Origin: Kumtagia sp052180275
GTDB lineage: Bacteria; Pseudomonadota; Alphaproteobacteria; Rhizobiales; Rhizobiaceae
DNA: 64,000 nt
NCBI RefSeq assembly: GCF_052180275.1
Contig: NZ_CP197465.1
Location: 124,001 to 188,000, forward strand
Direction: 5' to 3'
A program made the translations under genes and the position numbers. The notes beneath the pieces were generated by a model, which saw nothing but the letters and a program-made list of their open reading frames with translations, was not told the origin of the DNA and made no database searches. The first letter of the stretch is position 1. Each line of letters begins with the position of its first letter. Positions 41,729 through 51,306 of this stretch are shown here, piece after piece.

Positions 41729-41872
41729 ATGCGTCGTACGATCATGATGTTAGTCGCTGGGAGCGCTCTGATCGCCCTGGCGGGTTGTCAAAACCTTGCC
41801 GGCACACCGGGTAACGTGCCGGACAATTGCGCCGTTCCAGGGTCGTCCTGTGAAACACCCGATCGTTTCTAA
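41729..41872 (+). CDS. small lipoprotein
   Basis: A 47-residue protein: MRRTIMMLVAGSALIALAGC gives a signal and lipobox ending at Cys-20, then a short tail with two further Cys. AAGGAGAA is before the ATG. Probably anchored in a membrane; entericidin-like size but identity uncertain. Confidence 0.7.
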   Translation: MRRTIMMLVAGSALIALAGCQNLAGTPGNVPDNCAVPGSSCETPDRF

Positions 41873-41880
41873 GGCTGCCC

Positions 41881-42057
41881 ATGCCACGCTACTATTTCGA
41901 CTTGTTCGACGGAGAGGACATCTCCCGCGACGAGGTCGGCATCGATCTGGACCACCAGGGCATGGCGGCAGATCACGCGGTCGCAGCCCGCCATGAGGTT
42001 GGATGCTTGAAGCGAGCTGATATCCCGCGGTCTCCTTGCTGCCCCGGAACCGGATGA
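41881..42057 (+). pseudogene. truncated DUF6894 family gene
   Basis: Begins MPRYYFDLFDGEDISRDEVG, the hallmark start of DUF6894 proteins, but the usual helical C-terminal half is replaced by an unrelated end. 58 residues remain. It starts 8 bp after the lipoprotein stop. Confidence 0.65.
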
Positions 42058-42114
42058 CTGCGATAGCATTGTGAAAGACGCGATTACGCGCTCAACCTTT
42101 CAAAGGAAAAAGCA

Positions 42115-44226
42115 ATGGCCAAGCCATCGAGCCGGTCGTCCGGCAAGACAGCGACGATTCACGACCAGAAGCTTGAACGCGGAAATGGCGGCGAACTGCA
42201 TCAGGTCGCCGAGGCCGACGTTGCTGTTCTGACTACCGCCCAAGGCGGGCCTGTTTCCGATGATCAAAACTCTTTGAAGATCGGCGCGCGCGGGCCGACC
42301 GTGCTGGAGGATTTTCATCTCCGCGAGAAGATTTTCCATTTCGACCACGAGCGTATTCCCGAGCGCGTCGTCCATGCCCGGGGCTACGGGGCTCACGGCT
42401 ATTTCGAGACCTATGAATCGCTGGCCAAATACACGCGTGCAGACATTTTCCAGCGCGCCGGCGAGAAGACGCCTGCCTTCGTCCGCTTCTCAACGGTGGC
42501 GGGAAGCAAAGGGTCGGCCGATCTCGCCCGCGACGTTCGCGGCTTCGCCGTCAAGCTCTACACGCAGGAAGGCAATTGGGACATCGTCGGCAACAACATC
42601 CCGGTCTTCTTCATCCAGGATGCCATCAAGTTTCCCGATATCATCCATTCGGTGAAGCCGGAGCCCGACCGCGCGTTTCCGCAAGCGGCGTCCGCTCACG
42701 ACACGTTCTGGGATTTCATCTCGCTAACGCCCGAGAGCATGCACATGATCATGTGGGTGATGTCGGACCGGGCGATCCCGCGTTCCTTCCGCTTCATGGA
42801 AGGGTTCGGCGTCCACACCTTCAGGATGCTCAACGCCAAGGATGAGTCGACCTTCGTCAAGTTTCACTGGAAGCCGAAGCTCGGGCTGCAGTCGGTGGTG
42901 TGGAACGAGGCGGTCAAGATCAACGGCGCAGATCCGGACTTCCACCGCCGGGATTTATGGGATGCGATCAAGTCCGGCAATTTTCCGGAATGGGAATTGC
43001 AGCTTCAGCTCTTCGACCAGGCGTTCGCCGACAGTTTCGATTTCGACGTGCTCGATCCCACCAAGCTCATCCCCGAGGAGCAGCTGCCTCCGATCCCGGT
43101 CGGCCGCCTCGTACTTGACCGCATGCCGGACAATTTCTTCGCCGAGACTGAGCAGGTGGCGTTCATGACGCAGAACGTGCCGCCGGGTATCGACTTCTCC
43201 AACGACCCGCTGCTGCAGGGGCGAAACTTTTCCTATCTGGACACGCAGATCAAGCGGCTGGGCAGCACCAACTTCACCCACCTTCCAATCAACGCGCCGA
43301 AATGCCCGTTCCATCATTTCCAGCAGGACGGGCACATGGCGATGCGCAATCCGGTCGGGCGGGTGAATTATCAGCCCAACTCGTTCGGGGAAGGCCCACG
43401 CGAATCGCCGCAGCTCGGTTTCCGCTCCTTCGCCGAAGTGGAGGAAGGCCCCAAGCAGCGGCTGCGGGCGGAAAGCTTCGCCGATCACTACAGCCAGGCG
43501 CGGCAGTTCTTCAACAGCCAGACCGCGCCAGAGCAGAAGCACATCGCCATGGCGCTGACTTTCGAGCTTTCCAAGGTCGAGACGCCTGTCATTCGTGAGA
43601 GGATGGTCTCGCATCTTCTCAACATCGATGAGGGTTTGGCGGAGACTGTCGCCGAGAAGCTGGGCATGAAGGATCTGCCCAGGCCGGCGGATGCCGCCAT
43701 CGCCGCCCGAAATGACCTCGAGCCGTCGCCTGCGCTCAGCATCATCGAAAACGGACCCGACAGCTTTGCGGGCCGAAAGGTCGGCGTGCTGGTCAGCCCG
43801 GGGGCGGATGCCGCGCTGTTGAAGAAGCTTCGATCGGCGATCGAAGCGGAAGGCGCCACGATGGAGGTGATCGCGCCAAAGGTCGGCGGCGTCGAGGCGG
43901 CCGATGGCAGCCTGATCCCCGCCAAGCACATGATCGATGGCGGACCGTCGGTTCTGTTTGATTCCGCCGTGCTGCTGCTCTCCGAGGAGGGTGCGGAACG
44001 CCTGACGGGTGAAGCCGCAGCACGCGACTTTGTCGCAGATGCCTTCGCCCACTGCAAGTTCATCGGCTTCACGCCCGGCGCAATGGCGCTTCTTGCAAAG
44101 GTCGGCATCGACCCCGAGGCCGACGAAGGTCTGATCGCTCTCGACAGCCCAAAGTCGATTGCGAGCTTCATCGAGTCCTGCCGCAAGCTGCGGCTTTGGG
44201 CGCGCGAAGCCATCGTCAAGCTTTAG
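42115..44226 (+). CDS. katE: large-subunit catalase HPII
   Basis: A 703-residue clade 2 catalase that splits hydrogen peroxide. The distal His is in VVHARGYGAHG, the Asn in IVGNNIPVFF, and the haem-ligand Tyr in RNFSYLDTQ. From about residue 550 a C-terminal flavodoxin-like domain (GRKVGVLVSPGADAALLKKL) is present, as in E. coli HPII. AAAGGA precedes the ATG. Cytosolic, single gene with its own terminator; a stress-protection cargo of the island. Confidence 0.95.
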   Translation: MAKPSSRSSGKTATIHDQKLERGNGGELHQVAEADVAVLTTAQGGPVSDDQNSLKIGARGPTVLEDFHLREKIFHFDHERIPERVVHARGYGAHGYFETYESLAKYTRADIFQRAGEKTPAFVRFSTVAGSKGSADLARDVRGFAVKLYTQEGNWDIVGNNIPVFFIQDAIKFPDIIHSVKPEPDRAFPQAASAHDTFWDFISLTPESMHMIMWVMSDRAIPRSFRFMEGFGVHTFRMLNAKDESTFVKFHWKPKLGLQSVVWNEAVKINGADPDFHRRDLWDAIKSGNFPEWELQLQLFDQAFADSFDFDVLDPTKLIPEEQLPPIPVGRLVLDRMPDNFFAETEQVAFMTQNVPPGIDFSNDPLLQGRNFSYLDTQIKRLGSTNFTHLPINAPKCPFHHFQQDGHMAMRNPVGRVNYQPNSFGEGPRESPQLGFRSFAEVEEGPKQRLRAESFADHYSQARQFFNSQTAPEQKHIAMALTFELSKVETPVIRERMVSHLLNIDEGLAETVAEKLGMKDLPRPADAAIAARNDLEPSPALSIIENGPDSFAGRKVGVLVSPGADAALLKKLRSAIEAEGATMEVIAPKVGGVEAADGSLIPAKHMIDGGPSVLFDSAVLLLSEEGAERLTGEAAARDFVADAFAHCKFIGFTPGAMALLAKVGIDPEADEGLIALDSPKSIASFIESCRKLRLWAREAIVKL

Positions 44227-44248
44227 GGTGTGGATGGGCTGAGTGCCA

Positions 44249-44285
44249 GGGTTGGCCTTTGAAAGGGCCAACCCGTTCGGCTTTT
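44249..44285 (+). terminator. rho-independent terminator of katE
   Basis: GGGTTGGCC (44249-44257) and GGCCAACCC (44266-44274) form a 9-bp stem with an 8-nt loop; TTTT follows at 44282. It lies 22 bp after the katE stop. Confidence 0.75.
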
Positions 44286-44322
44286 GTGAGGATGCTCTTT
44301 GCGACGGCAGGCGAGGCGCTCG

Positions 44323-45501
44323 CTACTGCATCAGTCCCGCGGCTCGAAGCGCATCCTCGATGATCTTCCTGACACCCTTCTCGTCTGCTGCTGGTGTGGA
44401 CGGCGCTGGATCTCGAAGTGGAGCGGTTCGCGCCGTCACCCTTGCGTCATCCGCCAACGCGAACCTGTGGGGACTGGCGGGAAGTTGTGCGTCTCTGCGC
44501 CGGGGCTGCCTTGGCTTCGCTGGCGCACTAGCGCGAGGCTCAGCAATACCCCAAAACTCCGCGATCCGCCGCGTTGATGAGATGCCCACGTCCAGCATGA
44601 AAGGACCAGCGACGCCCAGGCCATGCTCACCCGCTGTCCGCAGCGGTGTGCCGTGTCCCATGCCGGGGATCGTATAGGTCTCGACGAGCGCATTACCGCT
44701 GGCGTCGATCCAGGTCCTTCTCGTGTGACCATCGACTGTCTCGGATCGAGTCGGCGTCTTGCCCAGCCTGTGAACGCCTCGCCATTGCCCGGCGATTGCT
44801 TCCGCGTTCGACGCTGCCACCGTCTGGTCTGCTGACCCTTGCCAGATGGAGATTCTCGGCCACGGTCCTTTATGCGGAGACGCGATGCTCACAAGCCGCT
44901 GAAGCTCCGGCTCGGACGGGCCGCCGTGACCACGCATGCGGTCGAACGCTTCCGGAATGGTGTTCGCCGTTCCATAGGCAAGGCCGGCGATGATCGCCCC
45001 TCCGGCGAAGACTTCCGGATAGGTAGCAAGCATCACCGAAGCCATCGCCCCTCCAGCCGACAGGCCGGTGACGAAAAGGCGCTCCCTATCAAGCCCGTGC
45101 GCGGCGATGAGCGTTTCGATCATCTGCCGTATGGAAAGTGCCTCTCCGCCATCGCGATTCGTGTCTGCCGGCACGAACCAGTTGAAGCACAGATTGGGAT
45201 TGTTAGCCCGTTGCTGTTCGGGAAACAGCACGGCGAAACCAGCCTGATCGGCAAGCTTCGTCCAGCCGGAGCCATGATCATAGGCCGCCGCATTCTGGGT
45301 GCAGCCATGCAGCACCACGACAAGCGGAGCGTTCTCGGGCAATGCTTCCGGGAGGTAAAACCTTGCCTGCAACGCGCCCGGATTCGAACCAAAACCGGTC
45401 AATGTCGAGAGACGGTTGGATGAGCCTAAGGTGGGAGCATGAACGTTCTGTTGAGCGCGCAATGCAGTCAGGCGCGCAATGGTATCGGACATCTTTCGCA
45501 T
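44323..45501 (-). CDS. PHB depolymerase family esterase
   Basis: A 392-residue alpha/beta hydrolase of the polyhydroxybutyrate-depolymerase/feruloyl-esterase type. PLVVVLHGCTQNA forms the oxyanion-hole region, GLSAGGAMA holds the nucleophile Ser, and MGHGTPL probably the catalytic His. No clear signal peptide. AAGGA precedes the ATG at 45501. The C-terminus is Arg/Ala-rich. Real substrate not determined by sequence. It converges with katE. Confidence 0.85.
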   Translation of the reverse strand: MRKMSDTIARLTALRAQQNVHAPTLGSSNRLSTLTGFGSNPGALQARFYLPEALPENAPLVVVLHGCTQNAAAYDHGSGWTKLADQAGFAVLFPEQQRANNPNLCFNWFVPADTNRDGGEALSIRQMIETLIAAHGLDRERLFVTGLSAGGAMASVMLATYPEVFAGGAIIAGLAYGTANTIPEAFDRMRGHGGPSEPELQRLVSIASPHKGPWPRISIWQGSADQTVAASNAEAIAGQWRGVHRLGKTPTRSETVDGHTRRTWIDASGNALVETYTIPGMGHGTPLRTAGEHGLGVAGPFMLDVGISSTRRIAEFWGIAEPRASAPAKPRQPRRRDAQLPASPHRFALADDARVTARTAPLRDPAPSTPAADEKGVRKIIEDALRAAGLMQ

Positions 45502-45609
45502 GGGGCCGTCCTTGTTTTGACGCCCGGATCGGACGGCAGTGTTGCGCAACGCGTTCGCAGCCATATCGTTGCTGCACTGCACAATAACAAGGGAGCGGCT
45601 TGCGACGAT

Positions 45610-45646
45610 GAAGCTCGGCCGGTCCATGAAGGACCGGCTGAGCTTC
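45610..45646. repeat. 16-bp stem-loop
   Basis: GAAGCTCGGCCGGTCC and GGACCGGCTGAGCTTC pair with one mismatch around ATGAA. There is no T-run on either side; it may still end transcription of the pseudogene or of the esterase promoter region. Confidence 0.5.
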
Positions 45647-45651
45647 CAGAC

Positions 45652-45865
45652 TTAGCGGCGCGGAGTAAGGTAGACTGCCTCTTCATCGTCGCGCTGCTTG
45701 CCGCCGAGGGCTGCCGCCGTAGCGCGACGATGAAGGCTCCTATGAGCAGCGACATGGCGTCGACCAGCACGAAGGTCGCAGCCCCTTCGTTGCCATATTG
45801 GCGGCGTCCTGTGCCTTGACTTTGGGATCCTTGGTCTGAGATTCCGTGATGCCCGTTTCGTTCAC
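45652..45865 (-). pseudogene. small membrane protein gene with two frameshifts
   Basis: Three adjoining frames give a coherent protein: NETGITESQTKDPKVKAQDA then NMATKG, next AATFVLVDAMSLLIGAFIVA (a membrane helix), next ATAAALGGKQRDDEEAVYLT and a stop. The breaks are near the GGGG run at 45790-45800 and near 45710. This pattern fits a small rhizobial inner-membrane protein that has decayed. Confidence 0.55.
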
Positions 45866-46006
45866 GTCGTTCACGAGACGCGCGACAGTGCCCGCGCTTC
45901 CGCGCGTTTCTGGTCGTCATGGTCGGCTGACATTTCGGCACTGCCTGGTCCCCCCGGTGGCGCAACGAATGTTGCGGTAGCAAGTTCCATGCAGCCCCTA
46001 AAATGC

Positions 46007-46035
46007 AAAAAGCCCCGCAGCCGAAGCTGCGGGGC
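46007..46035 (-). terminator. rho-independent terminator of the BA14K gene
   Basis: On the minus strand GCCCCGCAGC-TTCG-GCTGCGGGGC, a perfect 10-bp stem with a stable tetraloop, is followed by TTTTT. It begins 34 bp after the BA14K stop. Confidence 0.9.
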
Positions 46036-46068
46036 ATCATTCTGCTCATTCCTGGCGGGGAGCGCCGC

Positions 46069-46623
46069 TCAGCTAAAAGGCGAGATGCATTCTCGACGCG
46101 GTCCGTTGTTGGGTTGGAACGTGTCGTCGTAGGCGCGATACGAACGATAGCGATTTGCGCACCATTCCTCATGCGAACCACCGACATTCCGCTCGATGAC
46201 GCGCTGTTGGGAATTGGCAATCGCGCCGGTGATCAGCGCTCCAGCGACGAAAGCCGCCGCAGGGTACCAATAATCGCCATGGCGCTTGTAACCCGGCCGG
46301 TAATCGCGATAGCCGCGGTGCCCCCGGTAATAGCCGCCGCGGTCATTGTCGTCGCGCCGCACCTCTCGCCGATCACGGCGATTATCGTTGGCGTCGCGTC
46401 GATGCGTCCTGCTCACCTCGCGATGATCGCGCCGGTTCCCATCTTTGCCCGCCCGCTGGCGCAGCTTTATCACGTCGTTGTTGCTTTGAACCTTGATTAC
46501 ATCAGATGGCGAACCCGTGGGTTGGGTTGGGGTGAAAGGGGACGCATAGGACGGCGCCATACCGCTGACGCTGATCGCCAGCGCCAGGCTGGCGGCGCAA
46601 ACGCCGGACAAGAGCTTTTTCAT
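46069..46623 (-). CDS. BA14K family exported protein
   Basis: A 184-residue protein with a signal peptide (MKKLLSGVCAASLALAISVS), an Arg/Asp/His-rich low-complexity segment, a Gly/Tyr-rich stretch, one hydrophobic helix (AAAFVAGALITGAIA) and the BA14K end (EEWCANRYRSYRAYDDTFQP then a final Cys). BA14K proteins of Brucella and relatives are surface or membrane immunoreactive proteins. GGAG precedes the ATG at 46623. Confidence 0.85.
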   Translation of the reverse strand: MKKLLSGVCAASLALAISVSGMAPSYASPFTPTQPTGSPSDVIKVQSNNDVIKLRQRAGKDGNRRDHREVSRTHRRDANDNRRDRREVRRDDNDRGGYYRGHRGYRDYRPGYKRHGDYWYPAAAFVAGALITGAIANSQQRVIERNVGGSHEEWCANRYRSYRAYDDTFQPNNGPRRECISPFS

Positions 46624-46980
46624 GATTGTCTCCTTCAAGACCGATATCCTCGGCGAGCCAACGAGCCCCGTCGCCATTGGTTCCTGTTTTAACTGGCGGG
46701 CACGTACTCTGAGGTTGTCTTCGGCCTGGTCCACTGCACGATGATCTCGAACAGGATGTCAGCGGTACACATGGAGCAGACGCGAACCGGCGTCGCCCGC
46801 GCCTCGGTCTCCGAGATCGATGAAATTTGCGTCAACCACGTCGCGATTTTCGGATTTCGGACAATGGCAGACGCTCGCGGACAATGGCGGATATTATATC
46901 AAGCTACTGATTTTAAATGGTATTTCGTTGCAACAAGTTCGTGTCTCGATTAGAATCCTCTGAAAGAAACGGAGGTGGCC
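46624..46980. other. 357-bp intergenic region before the phage module
   Basis: AT-richer than its surroundings. CGGACAATGGC occurs twice at 46858 and 46878 (20-bp period), perhaps a regulator site. It should hold the promoters of the BA14K gene and of the phage-type operon. Confidence 0.4.
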
Positions 46981-47136
46981 ATGCGCTTCGAAGCGCCGAT
47001 GGTTGATCAGATCAGGGTACGTGTCGCCAGGGACGAAAAGCGGCGGCTTGCCGAGTTCGCCCGCCAGCGGGGCATGACGTTGTCAGACCTGTTGCGCATC
47101 GCGGCGGCCAATGCCGCTCAGCAGGCAGCGGCATGA
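46981..47136 (+). CDS. ribbon-helix-helix protein of the phage module
   Basis: A 51-residue protein: VDQIRVRVARDEKRRLAEFA and RQRGMTLSDLLRIAAANAA form a strand and two helices as in Arc/CopG repressors. GGAGGTGG precedes the ATG. It overlaps the next gene (ATGA), so it may control the operon it leads. Confidence 0.75.
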   Translation: MRFEAPMVDQIRVRVARDEKRRLAEFARQRGMTLSDLLRIAAANAAQQAAA

Positions 47137-47552
47137 GCGTCCCCGGCAAAGGTACCACCACCACTGCTGGAACCTCGGCGCCAGCGTGGTCGTCTGGGTT
47201 TGCGGGGGGAAACTTCCCAGCGCCACCACCTGGGAACAGCACCGGCCCGTTCTCCGGGTTCGTAAATTCTCCCATCGGACAGCGCATCACGGGGGCTGGC
47301 GAAACGGATATGTTCGGTGGGCAGAAACCCGGCTTCCTCGGCCTCATGCAGCAACAGGCGCAATACAACAATTCCCGGCAGGCAAGCATGACTCCGGCTG
47401 AGAAGAGGCGTCATGAACTATTTTCGATGATGGCAAACTCCGGGCAACAGCCGGCTTCGTTCAGCCCGGTCCAGTTCGGTGGCCCCGGCAATGGCGGAAC
47501 CCTCAGTGATTTTGTGACTGCCATCCTGAAACAAGGGAAAGGCGGCGTTTGA
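47133..47552 (+). CDS. phage-type protein, Gly/Pro-rich
   Basis: A 139-residue protein, Gly/Ser/Thr/Pro-rich at the N-terminus (SSGFAGGNFPAPPPGNSTGP), with a helix at LMQQQAQYNNSRQASMTPAE. Coupled to both neighbours by overlaps. Probably a minor virion component or chaperone of the two large proteins that follow; inferred from context. Confidence 0.6.
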   Translation: MSVPGKGTTTTAGTSAPAWSSGFAGGNFPAPPPGNSTGPFSGFVNSPIGQRITGAGETDMFGGQKPGFLGLMQQQAQYNNSRQASMTPAEKRRHELFSMMANSGQQPASFSPVQFGGPGNGGTLSDFVTAILKQGKGGV

Positions 47553-49219
47553 TGTTTGACGTGATGAGCATGTTCCGGCAGCCAGCCGTCAACCGGCTGA
47601 TGCAGCCGTTCCTGACGCCTGGAGCCGACAATCTCCTGAATAGCCCCGTAGCAGGACCGACCGGCAACATGCTGGCGTCGGCAGGTATGCCCATCCCGTC
47701 GTCCCGGCCTGACCCTTGGGCCGGACTTCGCGACGCAATCCAGATCGACCAGACCAAGACAGCCTCCGCATCATCCGGGCCGGCCTACAAGGGGCCGTTG
47801 GTCAAGCATGGCGACGGGCAGGCCGGCTATCCGGACGGAGTGACGCCGCGCTCTGCTTCCAAGCCAGCTCAGACGGGTTTCCAGAATAGTCATGGCGTTG
47901 CAAATGGCCCCTTCGAGGCTGGCCTGAGTGGAAGAGCGCCGCCGCAAGGCGCAGGAAAGCAGGACGAAATTCGGCGCGGTGGTGATGGCGGCAATTACCA
48001 GTATGCCGAAACACGCGGCATGCAGGGCGCCACAGGTGATTCAGGCTGGATACCCACCTTGCAATCTGGGAAGTCCGGCATGTTGGGTGGCCTCCAGCAG
48101 TTCAGCCAGTCGCCGTTCGGTCAAAAGCTCGGCGATATGGCAGCGGGCTGGGCAATGGGCGGCAACATCTCCGACAGCCTAGCTCAAGGCGGCAGGATGA
48201 TGGCGATCGGCAACGAGCGTCGCAAAGGCAAGGCCCAGACTGCGGCCAATGTCGAATATCTGACGAAGAATGGTTACGACGAGCAAGCGGCCAAGGCCAT
48301 CGCAAGCGACGGCCAAGCGCTGACCGCCGCCATCAAACAGATCCATGAAAGCCGCCAGCCCAAGTATGGGTTTTCGACCGTCGACGGCAACGTGGTGCGC
48401 TATGACGAGCGCGGCAACGGCCCCTCCGAGGTTGTCTACGACGGCCCGGACGCGTCGCCAATGACGCCAGAGCAGCGCGAAAGCTGGGGCATCCCGGCCG
48501 ACGACAGGCGCCCCTATTATATGGATGCGGGCAAGCCGCATGCGCTTGGCGGCGCAGGCGTCAATGTAAATGTCGGTGGCGAGCGCGGCTATGACAAGAC
48601 AGTGGGCGAGGGTTACGGGAAGCGGTTCCTGGAATTGCAGGAAGGGGTTCAGTCCGCAGGTCGTGCCTTGAACGCGCTGGATGTGATGGACCAGGCGATG
48701 TCCGATCCCGGCTTCTACTCGGGTGCAGCATCAGGTTCGGTCAGTAGCTTAAAGCGATATGGCGCCGCTCTTGGGCTACCCGGGGCAGATGGTATCGACA
48801 GCATCGAAACCTTCAATGCGATGACCAAGCAGGCTGCCTTGGACAGCATGGGCGGCTCGCTTGGGACAGGCTTCTCCAATGCCGACCGTGACTTCGTCAT
48901 AGATCAAGTTCCCAACCTGAGAAACACGCCTCAGGGCAACAAGGACCTGATCGATGTCCAGCGCAAGCTGAACACCCGCAAACAACAGATCGGCGCTCTC
49001 GCGCGGGAGTATGCCGCGCGCAATGATGGACGTATCGATGCCGGCTTCGATGACTTCCTCGCGCAATGGGCGGAGCAGAACCCACTGTTCCCGAACAAGC
49101 CCGTTGGGTCTGGTGCCGCGCGTGGAGCCGGGGGTGCGACTGGCCGGCAGCGTGCGAGAAATCCTCAGACCGGCGAGACACTGGAATGGGATGGCACGAA
49201 CTGGAGCCCGGTACGATGA
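47552..49219 (+). CDS. phage internal virion / DNA-ejection-type protein
   Basis: A 555-residue protein without signal peptide. The N-terminal third is Gly/Pro/Ser-rich and the C-terminal 200 residues are helical (KRFLELQEGVQSAGRALNAL, NADRDFVIDQVPNLRNTPQG). I have seen this C-terminal pattern in podovirus-like virion proteins of rhizobial prophages. The ATG at 47552 overlaps the previous stop (TGATG). Role as internal virion protein is inferred. Confidence 0.6.
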   Translation: MFDVMSMFRQPAVNRLMQPFLTPGADNLLNSPVAGPTGNMLASAGMPIPSSRPDPWAGLRDAIQIDQTKTASASSGPAYKGPLVKHGDGQAGYPDGVTPRSASKPAQTGFQNSHGVANGPFEAGLSGRAPPQGAGKQDEIRRGGDGGNYQYAETRGMQGATGDSGWIPTLQSGKSGMLGGLQQFSQSPFGQKLGDMAAGWAMGGNISDSLAQGGRMMAIGNERRKGKAQTAANVEYLTKNGYDEQAAKAIASDGQALTAAIKQIHESRQPKYGFSTVDGNVVRYDERGNGPSEVVYDGPDASPMTPEQRESWGIPADDRRPYYMDAGKPHALGGAGVNVNVGGERGYDKTVGEGYGKRFLELQEGVQSAGRALNALDVMDQAMSDPGFYSGAASGSVSSLKRYGAALGLPGADGIDSIETFNAMTKQAALDSMGGSLGTGFSNADRDFVIDQVPNLRNTPQGNKDLIDVQRKLNTRKQQIGALAREYAARNDGRIDAGFDDFLAQWAEQNPLFPNKPVGSGAARGAGGATGRQRARNPQTGETLEWDGTNWSPVR

Positions 49220-51306
49220 CGGATCAGCGAAGAGTTTCGACCATCCCTCCCCCGCCACCTGGCTTCGTTATCGAGGGTGCAGGCGAGGGCGCGATTCCTC
49301 CGCCCCCGCCCGGTTTCGTGCTTGATGCGGCGCCTCCTGCCCACGAAAGTGACGCGCTTCGCCGTTCGCGTTCCTTCGCTCAAGGATTTGCCGATCTCAC
49401 GACCTTTGGGCTCGCCGATGAAGCGGCTGCCGCAGTCGGCACACTCGGTGGAATGCTGCCCGGAGGACACGGCAAGGGCTACAGCCAACTTCTTGAGGAA
49501 ATCCGCGGTCAGAGCGCCGCCGATGCCGAAGCCCATCCCTACGCCAATCTATCGGGAAAGGTGACGGGAGGCGTTGGCGGCGCGGTTGGCCTTGCAAAGG
49601 GCGGCCTCTCGCTCGCTGCCAATGCCGCACAGGCAGGAAAGGGCTGGTTTGCGCGAATGCTTGGCGGCGCTGCCGATGGCGGCATTGCTGCTGGCCTGTA
49701 TGGCGCCGGCAGTGGCGAGGGTGGTCGAGATAGGCTCGTTAATGCCGCAACCAGTGTGCCCTATGGGCTCGCCGTCGGCGCTGCCGGCGAGGGTCTTGCG
49801 TCAGGGCTCGGCGCGATAGGCCGTCGCGTGTTTCAGGGCGTAACGCGGGCAGCCCCAGGTATCAGTGCCGCAGCCAACGTTTCCGACGCAGCTGGCTTCG
49901 GCATCCCTCTCTCGCGCGCTCAGGCAACGCGGTCCGTACCGCAGGCCAACATCGAGAACCAGCTTCGCAGTCAGGGAGCGATGACAGGATTTGACGATGC
50001 GCAGCGCCAAGCGGTCCGAACGTCGGTAGGCAGCGTCCAGTCCAAACTGGCGGGCAGCACTCCCGTGATTGCCAGCCAGGCATCCGCCTACGACAATGTT
50101 CCGGCTGCGTTGCGTCAAACACGCGACACCTTGAAGGCGGCGAGCCAGCAGGCTTACGACGCCTCCGTCAATAACCCGAATGTCCTCGTCTCGGGTCAGG
50201 CTGTTCGGAACATTCCCGACTTCATCCGCAACAGGCTGACTTCGGACCAAATCCTGATCGATCCGATGTACCATCAGGGCGCCGCTCGCGCGATGTCCTT
50301 TATCGACGATTACATATCGCGCATGCCTGTTCCTGGCGGCAACATTAAGGGCGTGCAGGCACAGTTGCGCTGGGTCGAGAACCTCCGCGCCGGACTTCGC
50401 AAGAACTTTCCGCCGCTTGGGCAGGACGCGCCGGCACTCAAGGCAATCAGTTCCGCGATCGACGACTGGACCGACGAGATATTCGACAAGGGCCTTGTGA
50501 ACGCCAGTGACGACGTTCTCGACGAGCTGAAGGCCGCGCGTGCAAAATGGTCGGAATACAAGGCGATGTCCGACCCTCGGGCAAAGATCGGCGGCAAGCT
50601 CAACCCTCAGTACGAGGCACAGGCGCGCATCCGGTCGATCATGGACAAGGATATGTCGCCGGAAGAGATCGGACGCTATCTCTGGGGATCGTCTGTTGCC
50701 ACCCCGAAGAATGCATCGTTCATGACCGCGCAACTCCTTCGCAAGACGCTTGGTGCTGACAGCCCGGAGTGGTCGGCAATCCGCCAATCCTTCTGGCTGC
50801 GTGCTACAAGAGCAAGTGACGAAGTGCTCAGCCCTGTCCAGATCGCCAAGAATCTCGAAGGCCTGCTTGACGGAAACGGCAAGGCGGTTGCCCAGAGCCT
50901 ATACACCCAGATCGAGTTGGATCTGATGCGCAAGTACGCCGGTGTTATGCGCAATCTCTCGCCGGCCAGGGAAGGGCTGAACTTCAGCAATACCGCCAAC
51001 AGGCTGATGCCGTCGCTCCCGCGCTACGGAATGGCCATCATGGGCGCACTTGCCGGCGGTGGCAGCATCGCCGGCGGTCTAGGGCCACTGGAAGCCCTAG
51101 GAGTTGGCGCGCTGACCTCTGGGGTTCTGAAGGGTGGTGGGGCAATCGCAAATGCCAGCAGGGCCTCTGCCGCGACGCGGATGCCTAGTCCTATCAATCC
51201 GTCGGGTGCCGGCGGCGCCGTTGTCCGCGGCGGATCGATCCCTTTGGTGATTGGTCAAGAGCCACGCCGGCCTCTGGAAATCACTGCGGGGCGGATGGCT
51301 CGATAG
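49216..51306 (+). CDS. large phage virion protein, DNA-transfer type
   Basis: A 696-residue protein starting MTDQRRVSTIPPPPPGFVIE; the unit IPPPPPGFV is repeated about 19 residues later. Next come several Gly/Ala-rich hydrophobic segments (GKVTGGVGGAVGLAKGGLSL) and a long helical region. Such a layout (short repeated motif, membrane-active Gly/Ala region, coiled helices) is typical of DNA ejection proteins of podoviruses. Overlaps the upstream stop (ATGA). Confidence 0.6.
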   Translation: MTDQRRVSTIPPPPPGFVIEGAGEGAIPPPPPGFVLDAAPPAHESDALRRSRSFAQGFADLTTFGLADEAAAAVGTLGGMLPGGHGKGYSQLLEEIRGQSAADAEAHPYANLSGKVTGGVGGAVGLAKGGLSLAANAAQAGKGWFARMLGGAADGGIAAGLYGAGSGEGGRDRLVNAATSVPYGLAVGAAGEGLASGLGAIGRRVFQGVTRAAPGISAAANVSDAAGFGIPLSRAQATRSVPQANIENQLRSQGAMTGFDDAQRQAVRTSVGSVQSKLAGSTPVIASQASAYDNVPAALRQTRDTLKAASQQAYDASVNNPNVLVSGQAVRNIPDFIRNRLTSDQILIDPMYHQGAARAMSFIDDYISRMPVPGGNIKGVQAQLRWVENLRAGLRKNFPPLGQDAPALKAISSAIDDWTDEIFDKGLVNASDDVLDELKAARAKWSEYKAMSDPRAKIGGKLNPQYEAQARIRSIMDKDMSPEEIGRYLWGSSVATPKNASFMTAQLLRKTLGADSPEWSAIRQSFWLRATRASDEVLSPVQIAKNLEGLLDGNGKAVAQSLYTQIELDLMRKYAGVMRNLSPAREGLNFSNTANRLMPSLPRYGMAIMGALAGGGSIAGGLGPLEALGVGALTSGVLKGGGAIANASRASAATRMPSPINPSGAGGAVVRGGSIPLVIGQEPRRPLEITAGRMAR

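Larger units (their letters stand above)
45502..46068. other. 567-bp region with a pseudogene, a long hairpin and a terminator
   Basis: It contains a near-perfect 16-bp hairpin (45610-45646), the frameshifted membrane-protein gene and the terminator of the BA14K gene. No intact gene. Confidence 0.55.

Noticed and set aside
46741..46953. 70-codon plus-strand frame before the phage module
   Set aside because: No RBS and no conserved pattern; it overlaps a short direct repeat that looks regulatory.
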